Origin: Daphnia carinata
Lineage: Eukaryota > Arthropoda > Branchiopoda > Diplostraca > Daphniidae
Assembly (NCBI RefSeq): GCF_022539665.2
Contig: NC_081335.1
Span: 6,262,001-6,326,000 of the forward strand
Direction of reading: 5' to 3'
DNA: 64,000 bases
Numbering within the stretch: position 1 is the first letter of the stretch; the number at the start of each line of letters is the position of its first letter. Shown one piece after another: positions 10,333-21,744 of the stretch. The translations under genes and the position numbers were made by a program. Below the pieces are notes generated by a model. That model was not told where the DNA came from. It searched no databases and was given only the letters and a program-made list of their open reading frames with translations.

Positions 10333-10851
10333 TTCTGAAAATAACACAAAGTATTGCAAAATTTTTCTTGAATACAATGAAATTGACAAGTGGAAATACC
10401 TTTGTGAATCAAACGACACTATCTTCGTCAAATAAAGATAAAAATACTGAAAGCCAAGTGAATGGTGTCTGAAACCCACTATACTCTAAGTAAACAGTGC
10501 AGTACAAATCCAGCATGAGGCGAATTGAAAATGTTTTGGCGCCAAATACCGCTGTTGCAAGATTGCATTTTCATCTGAAAAGTATGATATGCTTTCAAAT
10601 ACATAATCATTGTATAAATTTAATATAGGAAATTTTTTCTTTCAATTATCTACTAAAACTAATATTAACTTTGCAATAAAAATTTCGATGTTTAAATATT
10701 GATCTATAAGCTTCTGTCAAAAAGCTTGTAGCAGACTACATTCGAATGTAAACAGTGAAGAAAACATTGAATTTCATTCTTGCGTTCTTGTACTTAAGTT
10801 AAGTTCAACACGTTGAATTATATTTCATATTACATACTTTATTTCCGGAAC
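10333..10851. promoter_or_regulatory. divergent promoter region between the minus-strand genes and the transposase
   Basis: A 519-bp AT-rich spacer separates two oppositely oriented gene sets, so it must contain both promoters. I found no clear TATA box. No other coding potential is evident. Confidence 0.5.
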
Positions 10852-13684
10852 ATGAGTCTTCGTAAGAACGAGAAAAAAGCTGGATATTCTAGATGGACTC
10901 TCAACAGAATGGGAAAAAGGAAAGCTTCTGAAATTGTCGATAGAATGTTGAATCCTCCTTGCAAGACAGCTAAAAATGAGGTGCGAAAACTTTGTCAATC
11001 ATAATTTTCCTAAATTACTTTATATTTCGTTTCATAGACCTCTAACCATCCTCTAACCAGTAGTCCAGGTACAGATATTGCAGTTGAATGTGAAATACCT
11101 AATGACACTCTGACAATATTGGCTGCGGAAGATATAAATTCTCATCGACAAAGTATAATTCAAGAAGATTTCTGTAGTTTTCCTGTAGTACAAGAAAATA
11201 TACATCAAGCTTCTGATACAAAAGTTGTTTCTAGTATCTTACAACGTGAAATGTCAAATGACTCTGTAGCCGATGGAAGTTCTGTAGAAGTAGATAGCAT
11301 AACAGAAGAAACCAGCAGTGACATGCATCTGTATTCAGGAACGGAAGTATAATCATAAACTTGGTTTTATTAGTGAATTGTAATGGTAATTTAAACATCC
11401 ATTTTAGGAAAAAACTGAAACTGATTCATCGGTGTATCTGCCATTGCTATGTCTACTCTTCTACCTAAGACACCGTTTGTCTAAAGTTGCCTTACAGCAT
11501 CATCTCCAAATCTTGATGGTGGCTACAAAGACTAGCATAAAAAATTTAACGAGCCCACATAACCTGCTATCAAAATACAGCCATTTGAAGACAACAATTC
11601 AAAAAACATACGTCTGTAGGCAGAAAAAATGTAATGCGGAACTTGTGGTAGACGAGAATAAAGTCCCGATTGAAAAACAACAATGTGGACACAAGCATAC
11701 AAAAAATCGCTCAAGTGACTGCTATATACTTCAACTTCCGATTGCCGAACAGATTATTAATTACATTAAAACTCATCATTATAAACTACAAGAGTCAGCA
11801 CATCTTTCAGATGACCCTAACATTCGCAGCGATGTGAACTCAGGCGGAAATTACAGAAAACTACGAGAAGCCGGTATTATCGATGAAAAAACCATTACTT
11901 TGCAGATAAATACTGATGGAGCTCAGACGTTCAAATCTAGCAAGTTCGGAATTTGGCCATTGATGGGGATCATTAACGAAGCCAATTACAAGATACGTAG
12001 ATCTTGTATTGTTTTACTAGCCCTTTGGTACGGAAATAAGAAGCCACCAAGAGAAACTCTGCTCAAACAACCTATTGAAGAACTGAATAAGCTTCAGACA
12101 CACGGTGTAGATGTGAACGGAATAGTCTACAAAGTGCGTGTTTTAATTATTTCGACTGACACTGTCGCTCGTCCACTCGTTCGCAATTCAACTCAATTTA
12201 ATGGTGAGTTTGGATGCGACTTTTGCCTTCATCCTGGCGAACGAGTGCGAAAAGGAAAGGGTAATGTCCGGGTGTATCCGCAGCCTAATTCATACCCCAC
12301 CTTTAAACCGAGGTCCATGGAACAACATAAAAAGGATCTACAACTGGTTGGCATGTTGAGGAATAAGCCAATCCATGGAATTGTTGGCCCTAATCCATTC
12401 GAAAAATTGAATTTTTTCGACCACGTAGAGGCATATATTCCGGAGTATATGCATTCTTGTTGCCTAGGTGTTTTCAAGACTTTCATTATGCTTTGGACTG
12501 ACAAGAAACATAAGGTGAAAAAATGGTATATAGGTCACTACCTCGCCGTTATTAATGCCCGCCTGTCTCAAGCCAAACCCCCCTACGATATTTCCCGCAC
12601 TATTGATTCTCTTAGTGATTTAACCAATTGGAAAGCGTCTATGTATCGGACATTTGTCCTATACTATTTTCATCTCTTAGAAGGCCTCTTGCCAGCACCT
12701 TTTTTTGAACATTTCTCTAGTCTTGTGTACGGCATGTCCATGTTGTTACAAGAATGTGTCAATGTGGCCGACGTTTCCAACGTAGAAGCTGTGTTCCACA
12801 AATTTGTTATTGACACAGAAACCCTTTATGGGATCGAACACATTGGGATCAATTTGCATTTTTTGACCCATTTACCAGATAGTGTAAGGAAATGGGGATG
12901 TTTGTGGGCAACTTCGGCCTATATTCCTGAATGGTTTAATGGGGTGTTGGTTTCAATGTGTAAAGGGACACAGGCAATTACCGAACAAATGAGCACAACA
13001 TATTTGATAAATTTGGCAGTCAGAGAGGAAACAATACGGCTGTTGAAAACCGAAAATGTACCATTGCCTGTCGAAAACCTTTTTAGAGATTTGCTTAATT
13101 TATCCCACGATGATTCTGTTGGCCAACTTGGCAAAGGCAAAATAACTAATTCTGGATCTGTCAAATTAATTGGTGGATCATTTAGTCGGCAATTGACAGT
13201 GAGCGAGGAAGTAGCAATAAGAAATAAGTTGCGATACCATCCGGAGTTAAATCATTTTCGAGACGTAATAGATTTTCAAGGAATTTTCGATTTTTTCCCT
13301 CGGGCTCAACTTAATTCAATTGGCTCCATTTTTACTACCACCGAGTATGGAAAATCCCCTAAAAGAATCAATTACTGCGCATTGCTTGAAAACGGAGACT
13401 TTATTGCTATTGACAGCATAGTTTATCTTGAATCATTATCTGTGACATTCATCATTGCGAAAAAATATGGTTCAGAATCGAAGCATATATTTTTGCCTTC
13501 CCCTTTCAATGATCTTCATTTCAATCCTATTTGTGGACAAACAACACGTCTTGTGGGGATATCAAAACATCAGTACGCTTTTGATCCTTCAGAAATTAAA
13601 AAAAAGTGTGTTTTGGTGATGAATAATGATTTAACAAACACATATCTAGCTACTGCGATGGTAAATCATTTAGAGAGTGATTAA
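10852..13684 (+). CDS. TNP2-like (CACTA/EnSpm) transposase
   Basis: Three exons (10852-10980, 11038-11346, 11408-13684) join in phase to give a 904-residue protein; introns are 57 and 61 bp. The N-terminal 145 residues are polar and unrecognised. Exon 3 carries the TNP2-like core: a Cys/His-rich stretch (CRQKKCNAEL...CGHKH), then INTDGAQTFKSSKFGIWPL, IISTDTVARPLVRNSTQFNG, GCDFCLHPGERV and YIPEYMHSCCLGVFK. This order is characteristic of EnSpm/CACTA transposases of animals. The acidic residues in NTDGA and STDTVARP are candidates for the catalytic set. ATG 10852 is chosen because it opens the first in-phase exon and lies in the spacer side of the divergent promoter. No stops or frameshifts: probably functional. 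Confidence 0.85.
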
Positions 13685-14591
13685 TTCCAATCTTAAACTA
13701 AATTTTTTCATTTTCACGTTTCGTTTTCTTCCATGTTTCACCTGCCGGGCTGAAAATATACAATTAAAAAATCGATGTACAGATTAGAGTACCTTTTATG
13801 TATTTTTTATTATTTACCTCTGTCAAACCTATTCTATCAATTCGACAGATTGATTGGAATTTGGGGAAAAAACTATCAACAGGTTATCCTTTTATGAGGC
13901 TATTATAAGAGAAACATGAAATCCTAAAAACTTTACTGCTTTTATGTTTAAAATTAAGTGCTTTATGCTAATAATACTTCTCTTTTCTCGAACATTATAA
14001 ATCTACCTTTGCTTGAAATATGACCTAATGATGAAGTTATAAAATATTGTTTTACCGCGATTTATGTGGTTTACTCGTAGGTTCGTTATTATGTTTGATG
14101 AAGAAAGGTTAATATAATGTAAAAGTATTTCATGAAAACGAAAAATTCAAATAGGGAAATAGCATGCGTATAAAATGATGGTAATATTACATGTTGTCTC
14201 CATACGTTCCAAGAAAAACTATTTGATTAGCTATGAAAAAATGACTAACAAGTAATATAATTTCATGCGTAAACGATGGTGATCATTTCTATGTTGTTAA
14301 CATACATGCCACGAAGAACCATTTCATTAGCTAAACTTTAAAAGCTAATAAATTTCATGCGCACCAATTTAGGATATTTTGCATGCTAGAATATAGGTAG
14401 CTAGGAACAACCATTCGTCGCGTTAAAATATTTGCAGATTTTTTTAACAAGCTACACGCCACCTAATTTCCACCATGTTAATTTATGAGTTAGAACTCAA
14501 ATTGTTAAGTTACGCTTTTGACTAGCTGGATTCCACTATGCATATTCTGGTTACGCTTGTCACTAGTAAGCGGAAGGTACTGACATGCTAT
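13685..14591. repeat. right subterminal region of the CACTA-like element
   Basis: After the transposase stop the sequence is AT-rich, with no gene. From about 14225 onward the motif recurs in both orientations: ttagctatg, ttagctaaac, ggtagctagg, aagctacacg, actagctgg and cactagtaagcg. Repeated 'atttcatgcg' blocks are at 14263 and 14351. This mirrors the left subterminal cluster. Confidence 0.55.
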
Positions 14592-15174
14592 ATTTTTCGC
14601 ACGGGATGTTTCATGTTATAGCGAATAAAACTCTTTTATGCCATTCCCAGCGTTATCTAGGCAACTGCTAGGGGAGGTAGGCCACAATTGGAACGCTAGG
14701 CAATTGAAACAAAAATTATACCACTAGAAGTATGATAGGGATTTTGTTCAAAAAATTTGAGATAATAGGAATGAGGATTTTTTATTTCTAGAAAAAAATA
14801 GAAGCTTTAGACTCTAAAAGTTTTCGAGTTATCCCCAAATTTTTTTTTTTACGCCCCATTTGTAGTTTTTGCCTAGACAACTTTTTCTATTTAACCCCTT
14901 AAACGATAGACGAAATTATAAAAAAGGACTTAAATCATTCCTAATTAATTTTTCTATAAACTGATTACATTATTTTTTTCCTAGCTCGTTTTATATGCTA
15001 TAAACATTAAAACTCAGTAAAGACCCATGCTAGGGGCAATTGGAACACCGTTTTCCAATGCGATTTCCGTATGCGAGTAGTCTGGCAACGATGTTATAGC
15101 CCTATGCAGCGCATTAGCCGAAACTACCGAAATTCATTAAATAATCTTTAGTTACTACATAAAGTTATGAAGTA

Positions 15175-16933
15175 GGGGAGGTAGGGAGTGGTTGGAACAA
15201 AAAACTCATTTTTGTTCCCTACCGTTACAAAAATCGTCCAACTATACTAAAAAATATATTGATTTGTAGCCAGTTATCTCAGCTACATAACAGTATTTTT
15301 TTGGGGTGGGTTCGGCAAAGATGAACATCTGCTATGTGTAAAAAACTGGAGGTACCTCAAGATGTTTCAATTGCCAATTCTACTCGGCAATTGAAACAGG
15401 GCGTCTGGGCAATTGAAACGTGGGTTTTCCCATAAGAGAGCTCCCGGTTTTATGAAGAAACTAAAATGACGATATCTCAGAATCTGGGATACGTATTTTG
15501 ATGAATTTTTTACAGTAACATAAAGAATTTTAATCTATATTTTTAAATATATTTTATAACTTTCTATAGTAATTAAATATTATTTAATGATTTTCGGTAG
15601 TTTTCTGAATTAGGTTCAGAACCAGAGTTGAAACTAGCTCACCGAAACGTGAGCTTAGCTCAAGCTCTTCGCTCATGGCTAAAAAGTGAGCGGAGCTCAA
15701 GCTCAAGCTCGTAAAAAAAAATTTGAGCTCCGCTCAAGCTCACGTTCGCTCAAGCTCATTTTTAAACAATTATTTAAAAAATAAAACTAGTAAGTGCCAA
15801 CTAGGGCTCGGCCCCGATCGTCTTTGATCGGGGCAAACCGCGGTTTTTCATTTTAAAATCGTCAAACCGTCGGTTCGGTTTAGACATTTTTGACTGCGGT
15901 TTGGTTTTCGGCTTGCAACTGGGCATAACCGGTTTGAACCGCCATTAAATTTTTTTTTGAAATTTTACTGAAATTCCAAATTAACTAATTATCACTAATT
16001 GTTTCGAGCGTAGTGGCGGTCAACAACTTGTTATAAATCAAATTTCCGATCAGACTTACCGCCATCGCGATCGAAAAATTGGTCGATCTTCGCCATCTAG
16101 CGACAAATCCATCATGCTCAAGCCAGCCTGCTTTTCAGTTTAAACTTCAAGATTGGACCTTGTTTGACATGTTTAATTTTTTGTAAAAACTTTAAATTTT
16201 GGTTCATAGATGGCGTTCTGTGAGCTTCTCGCTCATGGACCAAAAGCTCACGCTCAAGCTCACGTTTTTTAAAAAGAGCGCGCTCAAGCTCAAAGCTCAC
16301 CAAATGAGTGAGCGCGCTCACGAAAAGCTCAAGCTCACGCGAAGCTCGTTTCAACTCTGTTCAGAACCCCGTTAGTAATCCAAAGAACGGTTAATAGTAT
16401 GGAGATCAAATTTTTATAATCGAATATGGCATGTCCAGCTTTACATCATAATTGTTGTTAATGTCGGTAATTTAATTTTTAAAATTTAATTTCTTTCATC
16501 AACGTTGTAAATACAAACACAAACATTGTGGCAGACGATAAATGTCAGCCACCCAGCAGACGAAATAAAACACAAAATAACAACATTCAAAAAAAAATTG
16601 AAAAAAGAGCTTTGCTAATACGCTGCGTAGGGAACACCGTTGCCAGACTACAATAAGGGAGACGCGCATACGGAAGGGTCGCAATTGGAACAACGTGTTC
16701 CAATTGCCCCTAGCATGGGTCTTCACGGAGTTTTAATGTTTATAGGGGATAAAATTTAGCTAAGAAAAAATTAATGTTATTATGATGATGTTATTATAAG
16801 CCTCCATTTTTTCTAAAAATGTAAAACCCTAATTCCCGTTACCTCAAATTTTTAAAACTAAATCTCCTACATACTTGAAGTGGTAGAATTTTTGTTTCAA
16901 TTACCGCGTGTTCCAATTGCGCCCTACCTCCCC
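15175..16933 (+). mobile_element. TA-family inverted-repeat element (inner copy)
   Basis: Starts GGGGAGGTAGGG and ends CCCTACCTCCCC with TA on both sides (15173-15174, 16934-16935). The inverted similarity extends as GxGxxxTTGGAACA, about 24 bp. It is inserted into another copy of its own family and has itself received a 737-bp hAT MITE at 15623. Without that insertion it is about 1.0 kb. A TA duplication suggests mobilisation by a Tc1/mariner-type or other TA-specific transposase; none is encoded. Confidence 0.75.
15623..16359. mobile_element. 737-bp hAT-type non-autonomous element with perfect 8-bp target duplication
   Basis: Terminal inverted repeat CAGAGTTGAAAC / GTTTCAACTCTG, flanked by ttcagaac on both sides (15615-15622, 16360-16367), a perfect 8-bp duplication diagnostic of hAT. 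The terminal 150 bp at each end are packed with gctcaagctc motifs in both orientations, likely binding sites. The middle (about 15804-15950) has ccgatcg/accgcggttt motifs that look like a further nested repeat. A fragment of this family recurs at about 24945-25080. Confidence 0.85.
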
Positions 16934-17109
16934 TATCTAAAAAAATAAAGATTAAAATTGTTTGTATTACTGTAAAAATTTCATCAAAATACGCATCCCA
17001 GATGCTGAGATATCGTCATTTTGGTTTCTTCATAAAAATGGGAGCTTTCTTTTGGGAAAACCCACATTTCAATTGCCCAAACGCCGTGTTTCAATTGCCC
17101 AGAGGATTG

Positions 17110-17781
17110 TGTAAAGCATCTTCCCGTGTGGGAACACTGACTTTACGGAATTAAGACTATAAAAAAATATACTGAACTCAGAGGCGTTTTACCCACAATG
17201 ATGAATATATTTTCCTAAGCTAGGTATTACAATACAAAGGGAATTTGAATAAAGAATATAAGAATCGTCTTGCGATACAATAGGAAAACTAGAAGTGAAG
17301 GGAGATCATTTTAATATAAGCTTACCGTGGTAGCACGAGTTGAATACGAGAACAAAACAAGTGTAAGACAAAAAATGTAACACAATTCGGCGGTCAATTA
17401 AGGGAGGCTCCAGATGATTTGAAACCGACTGTTGAAGTCGTACACACGTCGGAGACTGACTTTCTTCAGATTCCGGGTTCATCAGGAAACTTTGCATATT
17501 AGCAAATTGGTGAGTTGCTGTGCGAGTATTTGTCAACAATCAAAGATGTTTAAAATGGCGTGATAATGGTGTGATGATGGGCGTCGCTCGTGCCGCCAAT
17601 CAAAATGTTTTATAAGTGGCGTGATGCTGATGACACATGGACGCGTCATCTAGCTAGCAGGTGTTCATCTAGGTCACCCGCGCTGCGTATGTTGTGGTGC
17701 AATTAATATGTTCACCCTTGATGATTAATAAAGATGTGAAGAAGAAGTATATGTTGAAGATGTCTATTTGGCTTTGTTACA
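17110..17781 (-). mobile_element. solo LTR of a GyB-related Ty3/Gypsy element
   Basis: Begins tgtaaagcatcttcc and ends ttgttaca on the plus strand, matching the GyB LTRs (42236-43071, 55170-56016) in minus orientation but shorter (672 bp) and clearly diverged. It is flanked by attg on both sides (17106-17109, 17782-17785), a perfect 4-bp target duplication, so it formed by LTR-LTR recombination after a complete insertion. Confidence 0.85.
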
Positions 17782-17987
17782 ATTGGCAATTGGAACATCT
17801 TGAGGTACCTTCAGTTTTTTGCACATAAGACATGTTTACCTGTGCCGAACCCCCTCAAAGAAATTATTTTTATGTAGCTGAGATAATTGGCTACAAATCT
17901 ATATATTTTTTAGCTTAGTTGGACTATTTTTGTAATCGTGGGGAACAAAAATGAGTTTTTTGTTCCAACCATGCCCTACCTCCCCTA

Positions 17988-18469
17988 AGTCGCTCAATTT
18001 TCTAATCCTTTTTGAAGGTTAAAGAAAAAGGATTATTCTTTCTTTAACTTTTCTTTCAAGATTTCACGTTAATTATAAAATATTACGTCTGTAGTGTCGC
18101 TGTAATCTATGGCGCTTGATGTCTGTAGAAAATTTTTAAGAGTTAAGAGAATTTGCAATATAGTGGAATAATTTAAACTACATTTTTTTAAATTTTCATG
18201 TGATTTCGTAAGTCTCCAGCTGCAAAAATAATAAAAAAGTAGATCCACGATTTTAGACCGAAAAGCTTTTTTTTCCTTTTCCTTTGCGCTCCATTTGTAA
18301 TTTGGGACAGATGTTTCCTTTCAAACATACAGAACTATGACGTTATTCAATTTTTGGGGGACTTAAGTTGTATTCGCAAGGTTTCCATAGGTTTTGACGG
18401 TTAATTCCTTAAAAAAACAGATTTGCCCATATGCCCCCAATGCTAACTAGCCTCATTTTCCTCTTTTTG
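17988..18469. other. no gene or recognisable repeat
   Basis: AT-rich sequence without a convincing open reading frame, inverted repeat or match to other repeats in the window. Confidence 0.5.
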
Positions 18470-18800
18470 CACTGTTAAAAATATGTACTTTTTTCGGTAA
18501 TTTACCTCCTCTACAATCGCAATTTTTACCGAAAAACGGTGATTTTCAGTTTTTGCGAAAAATATGGTGAATTTTCACCCGAAAAATACATTGTGGGTTT
18601 TACACACCACATAACGGAGTTGACGAACCAGATAACGGGGTTGGCGCACCAGATAATGGTGTTAACGAACTAAAAAAAAGTTGCTACCCCGAGAGGTGGC
18701 GCTGTTAATTGTTTATGATTTTATGAAACTTGAAACGGTCAGACATCATAAAAATAGTTCGTATGTTGTCCAACTTTTATATTTCAGTGAGCTTCTAGAC
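18470..18800 (+). repeat. cactgttaaaaat-family repeat, copy 2
   Basis: Starts cactgttaaaaatatgtac and runs through 'accgaaaaacggtgattttc', 'ccagataacggggttg' and 'ggtggcgctgttaattg', all shared with 28888-29200. The right boundary is unclear. Non-coding; possibly a MITE, since one terminus resembles 3996. Confidence 0.55.
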
Positions 18801-19109
18801 CACAAACTGTTCGAATTACACATCCCGTTGATTTACCTGTGTCAACAAATTGCATGTACCCTTTGTGTGACTATCGTCATCAAAAGTGAAGTAAATGATA
18901 AATAATATCCTACCATATTGTACTGTATGGCAACGTCACATACGTTTTTTCAACTCTAACCTACGCAAGCTCTTGAAAATTAGTCGGCCATTAATAGTTA
19001 CACCGCCTACACGCTTTCATTGTGCAGCTTACAGTTCAGTTTTCGATTTTAAAAGTAAAAAAGTGATTTCCAACTACTCTAACAATGGTAGATTCTGGTA
19101 AAAAATGTA

Positions 19110-19303
19110 ATTGTACTGCTTGATACTAAAGATGACGAGGATTCTGACGATAATTTTGAGATTGGTTTTTCGAATGAGAATGGAACATTTTCTGACCTTG
19201 CTTTGATAACCCAAAAATTGAAAGCCAAAAGTGAAAGAGTTCGAAATTCTGTAAAGGACCGTGACCTGGTTTTAAAAAGGCAAAGTAATATTAAAGAAGG
19301 GTT
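19110..19303 (+). pseudogene. decayed coding exon, unknown acidic protein
   Basis: A plus-strand frame of about 60 codons (DTKDDEDSDDNFEIGFSNEN, then KLKAKSERVRNSVKDRDLVL) ends in a stop at 19301-19303. The composition is protein-like (acidic then basic helical) and lacks an ATG. It may be an upstream exon of the decayed gene at 20085-22233. Confidence 0.3.
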
Positions 19304-20084
19304 ATAGGTTGTTATGGGTGGGGATTCGCCAGTTAAGTCTGGATCTATAATTAAGTGTTCTTTCAAAATCCCAGCACAAATCTCTCTCCGTGCTGCTACA
19401 AAAGGTTTGTATTAGCTGAAATTGATAATATTAGTGACTACAGTGTTTCGATGCTAGTTTTGGGAGACTCCAAAGCTTGTTGGGGACGCGGCACCACTGT
19501 TGTAGGCAGTGAGTAGTAGTACAAAACTTCTTTCTTGACCAGCGCTTTTTGAAATCTGGATCTGTTGACTCGTATGTATGGTGTCTAGAAAGGCACAAAG
19601 AAACATTGTACATAACTGAAAGCAAGAAAGTGTAAACCCATCATACCTAGGAATGCAAGGTGACGTTAAGTTACCGCCTAGACAAATAGGCCACACTCAC
19701 ACACAGATAGTCTCTATGAGCACGAATCGGGCAAGCTTGGGAAGGAAAACAAGTATAAGATATGGGCTCATGACAAATGTAGTAAGCTAAATTACCAACA
19801 TAGGAAATTGCAGAAACTTTTAGAAGACGAAGAAAATACTTCTCTCAATCACTGAGAATAGAAAATAACTGTAGGTTTGACTAACTAAACCGGTAACAAA
19901 CGTCACTCAGTGAGAGTTTTAGAGACAGTGACAGACGGCAGAAGGAAACAATAGAGAGGAGATGGGTAAGACAATAATTGGCGCAAAGACTTTGAAATAA
20001 TAAATAAATGTTGCCAGATGTGACAATTTGGGGCAACCCTTGCGCCGTAACATACAGTAAACACAATGCATATTATTCGTTTTT
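19304..20084. other. no gene seen
   Basis: No convincing open reading frame, terminal repeat or match to other parts of the window. Confidence 0.4.
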
Positions 20085-20522
20085 TTATAGAAGTCCTAGT
20101 TTTGGTTCCTCACAATGTCAGTTGTTTCTATTCCTGGTACTTCACATGGTATGGATGGTTTTTTGCAACTAGTTTACGATGATCATTTAATCCAATTTCT
20201 GCTACTTTCTAGTTGACTTTCTAGAAGAATTTGTAGTTACAAGTGCTTCTACTCCTGTTACTGAACATGGTATTTAAATTTTGAAAAAGAGTTAATGGTG
20301 ACAATTTCTATAGCCTATGTATATTTCCTAGATACCTCTGTTCTTTTAGAAGAATATGTTGATGGACATGTATCTACTTTAGATATTTCTCACGGTATTG
20401 AAACTTAGGAATGGGTTAATGTACCAATTGTTTTAAAGGAAAGTTAATTTTTCAGATATTTTTCTATTCTTTCACAAGGATACGTTGTTGGAAATGCTTA
20501 CACTCTTCATACTTCATGAGGT
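20085..20522 (+). repeat. tandem array of four mini-exon-like units
   Basis: Four units at a period of 121-126 bp, each about 63-70 nt, follow an AG and end at a GT donor: donors at 20149, 20270, 20395 and 20521. The conserved donor contexts are cacatg/gtatgg, aacatg/gtattt, ctcacg/gtattg and catgag/gtacat. In one frame they encode related peptides, for example TSVLLEEYVDGHVSTLDISH in unit 3 and SILSQGYVVGNAYTLHTS in unit 4. The exon starting at 20583 (DSLDENSVSYNS) looks like a fifth, divergent unit. Unit 4 has a stop in this frame. Confidence 0.5.
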
Positions 20523-20582
20523 ACATAAGTCTTCTGAAAATAAGTCTATGAGATCAATTTAATTTCATTAATGTTATTTTAG

Positions 20583-21268
20583 CAGATTCCTTAGACGAAA
20601 ACTCTGTTTCTTACAATTCTGATAAAACCAGTACTGACATAGTTGACAGTAGCTGTGATGACAATGCTCAAAACATTAAAAGTGTTGTGAAAGACCTTAC
20701 AAAAACCTGCTCTCGCAATCACAGCAGGATCCACCAGCAAAGAAAAAATGTGTACAGCCTCTGCTAAAAAAAGGAATTCCATCTTCAGTGCCACTGCCAG
20801 CCTTGTATAAATTACCAAATCGCTTTAGGCCAGACATCCAAAAGAAGTTGGATGATCCAAGTGCTGTGTTCATTGCCAAAGACCAGTCAGCAGCTTTGCT
20901 TCATGAAGTGGCCAATTCTATCCAACTTGACTTCAAAGCCATCAGAATTTGAAATGAATAACATCGTGCTACAAATCTTGGTGAACTATCCACATTCATC
21001 TACACTTCCAACCGCTGAAGCAAAACACATAAGTATAAAAGTGCATAATTGTATTGACTCATTAAACATCTTTTTTTCATTTGTGCAGAGAGACTTGATT
21101 TATAAATTGAAAAAGATCATGGAAAGAAGACGGACAGAAGTTCGCAGTAGTGAGGTATCAGCTAAACATAAGAGCATGAAGTTAAATGGTAATTATTCCG
21201 GGCCTACCAAATGCCCCCCAATGGCAATGTGTACGTTTAAAAATTGTGTACGAATTGGTTTTAGATGA
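20583..21268 (+). pseudogene. decayed middle part of an unknown multi-exon gene (copy 1)
   Basis: Coding-like blocks appear in shifting frames: DSLDENSVSYNSDKTSTDIV, then KKGIPSSVPLPALYKLPNRF followed by IQKKLDDPSAVF, then SEFEMNNIVLQILVNYPHSS and DLIYKLKKIMERRRTEVRS ending in a basic tail. Such proline-then-basic modules occur in arthropod gene families of unknown function that amplify with transposons; I cannot name it. Frame changes and stops show it is broken. The following exon block is at 21745-22233. Confidence 0.4.
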
Positions 21269-21744
21269 CAGCGATACCATATCTTGTGTTCAAAATGTAG
21301 CCAGGATGTTGGAGATTTATAAAAACTGAACGGCCCCTTATAGTACTGCAGTGGACAATCTCGTCAAACTTACTTTCTCGTTCAGAAGAATTCGAGTTAT
21401 GAAATGGAAACCTAGATCAGGCAGAATTGTCAAATTCATAGACAGCCACTGCCCATTTCTTAAACATCAAATTTTTATAAGTATTTAAATAAATTCAAGG
21501 CAATTGTTAAAGTGCAAAATATCTAGTGATTATTAATTGAAATATTTTGATTATAGCTTTTCCTCGAATTCGAATTAATCAAATCAGAAATCCCAGTCGG
21601 CCAAATTCATCGTTGAGGCAGCAAAAACTACAAATAAGAAACAAGTAGCATCTCTATTATCGTCCAAACGTTTTCAGAACAAGTCGCCTCGTCAAAAATT
21701 TCACTAAAGAATCGCAAACGTAATAATGACTAACTGTTTTATTT
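21269..21744. other. intron-like or decayed stretch of copy 1
   Basis: Contains short coding-like fragments (for example after 21560: 'IRINQIRNPSRPNSSLRQQKL') with no long frame. It lies between the two coding blocks of the decayed gene. Confidence 0.3.

Larger units (their letters stand above)
7840..14605 (+). mobile_element. CACTA/EnSpm-like DNA transposon with three genes
   Basis: The terminal inverted repeat CCCGTGCGAAAAAT is perfect over 14 bp at 7840-7853 and 14592-14605, bounding 6766 bp. Inside both ends are clusters of GCTAG-type subterminal repeats, as expected for CACTA-superfamily elements. It encodes a TNP2-like transposase (plus) and two divergently oriented accessory genes (minus). 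The termini do not read CACTA/CACTG, and only a 2-bp AT is shared by the flanks, so the superfamily call rests on the transposase. All three gene frames are intact, suggesting recent activity. Confidence 0.7.
14671..17985 (-). mobile_element. TA-family inverted-repeat element (outer copy), split by two insertions
   Basis: Both ends read GGGGAGGTAGG inward and are bounded by TA (14669-14670 and 17986-17987). The two ends differ beyond about 24 bp, giving the element a direction; this copy is reversed relative to the inner one. It is split at TA 15173 by a second copy (15175-16933): sequence on both sides of that insertion rejoins to match the undisturbed interior of the inner copy (tataactttctatagtaat...). 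A solo LTR (17110-17781) splits it again. Net length is about 0.9 kb, with no coding region. Confidence 0.75.
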
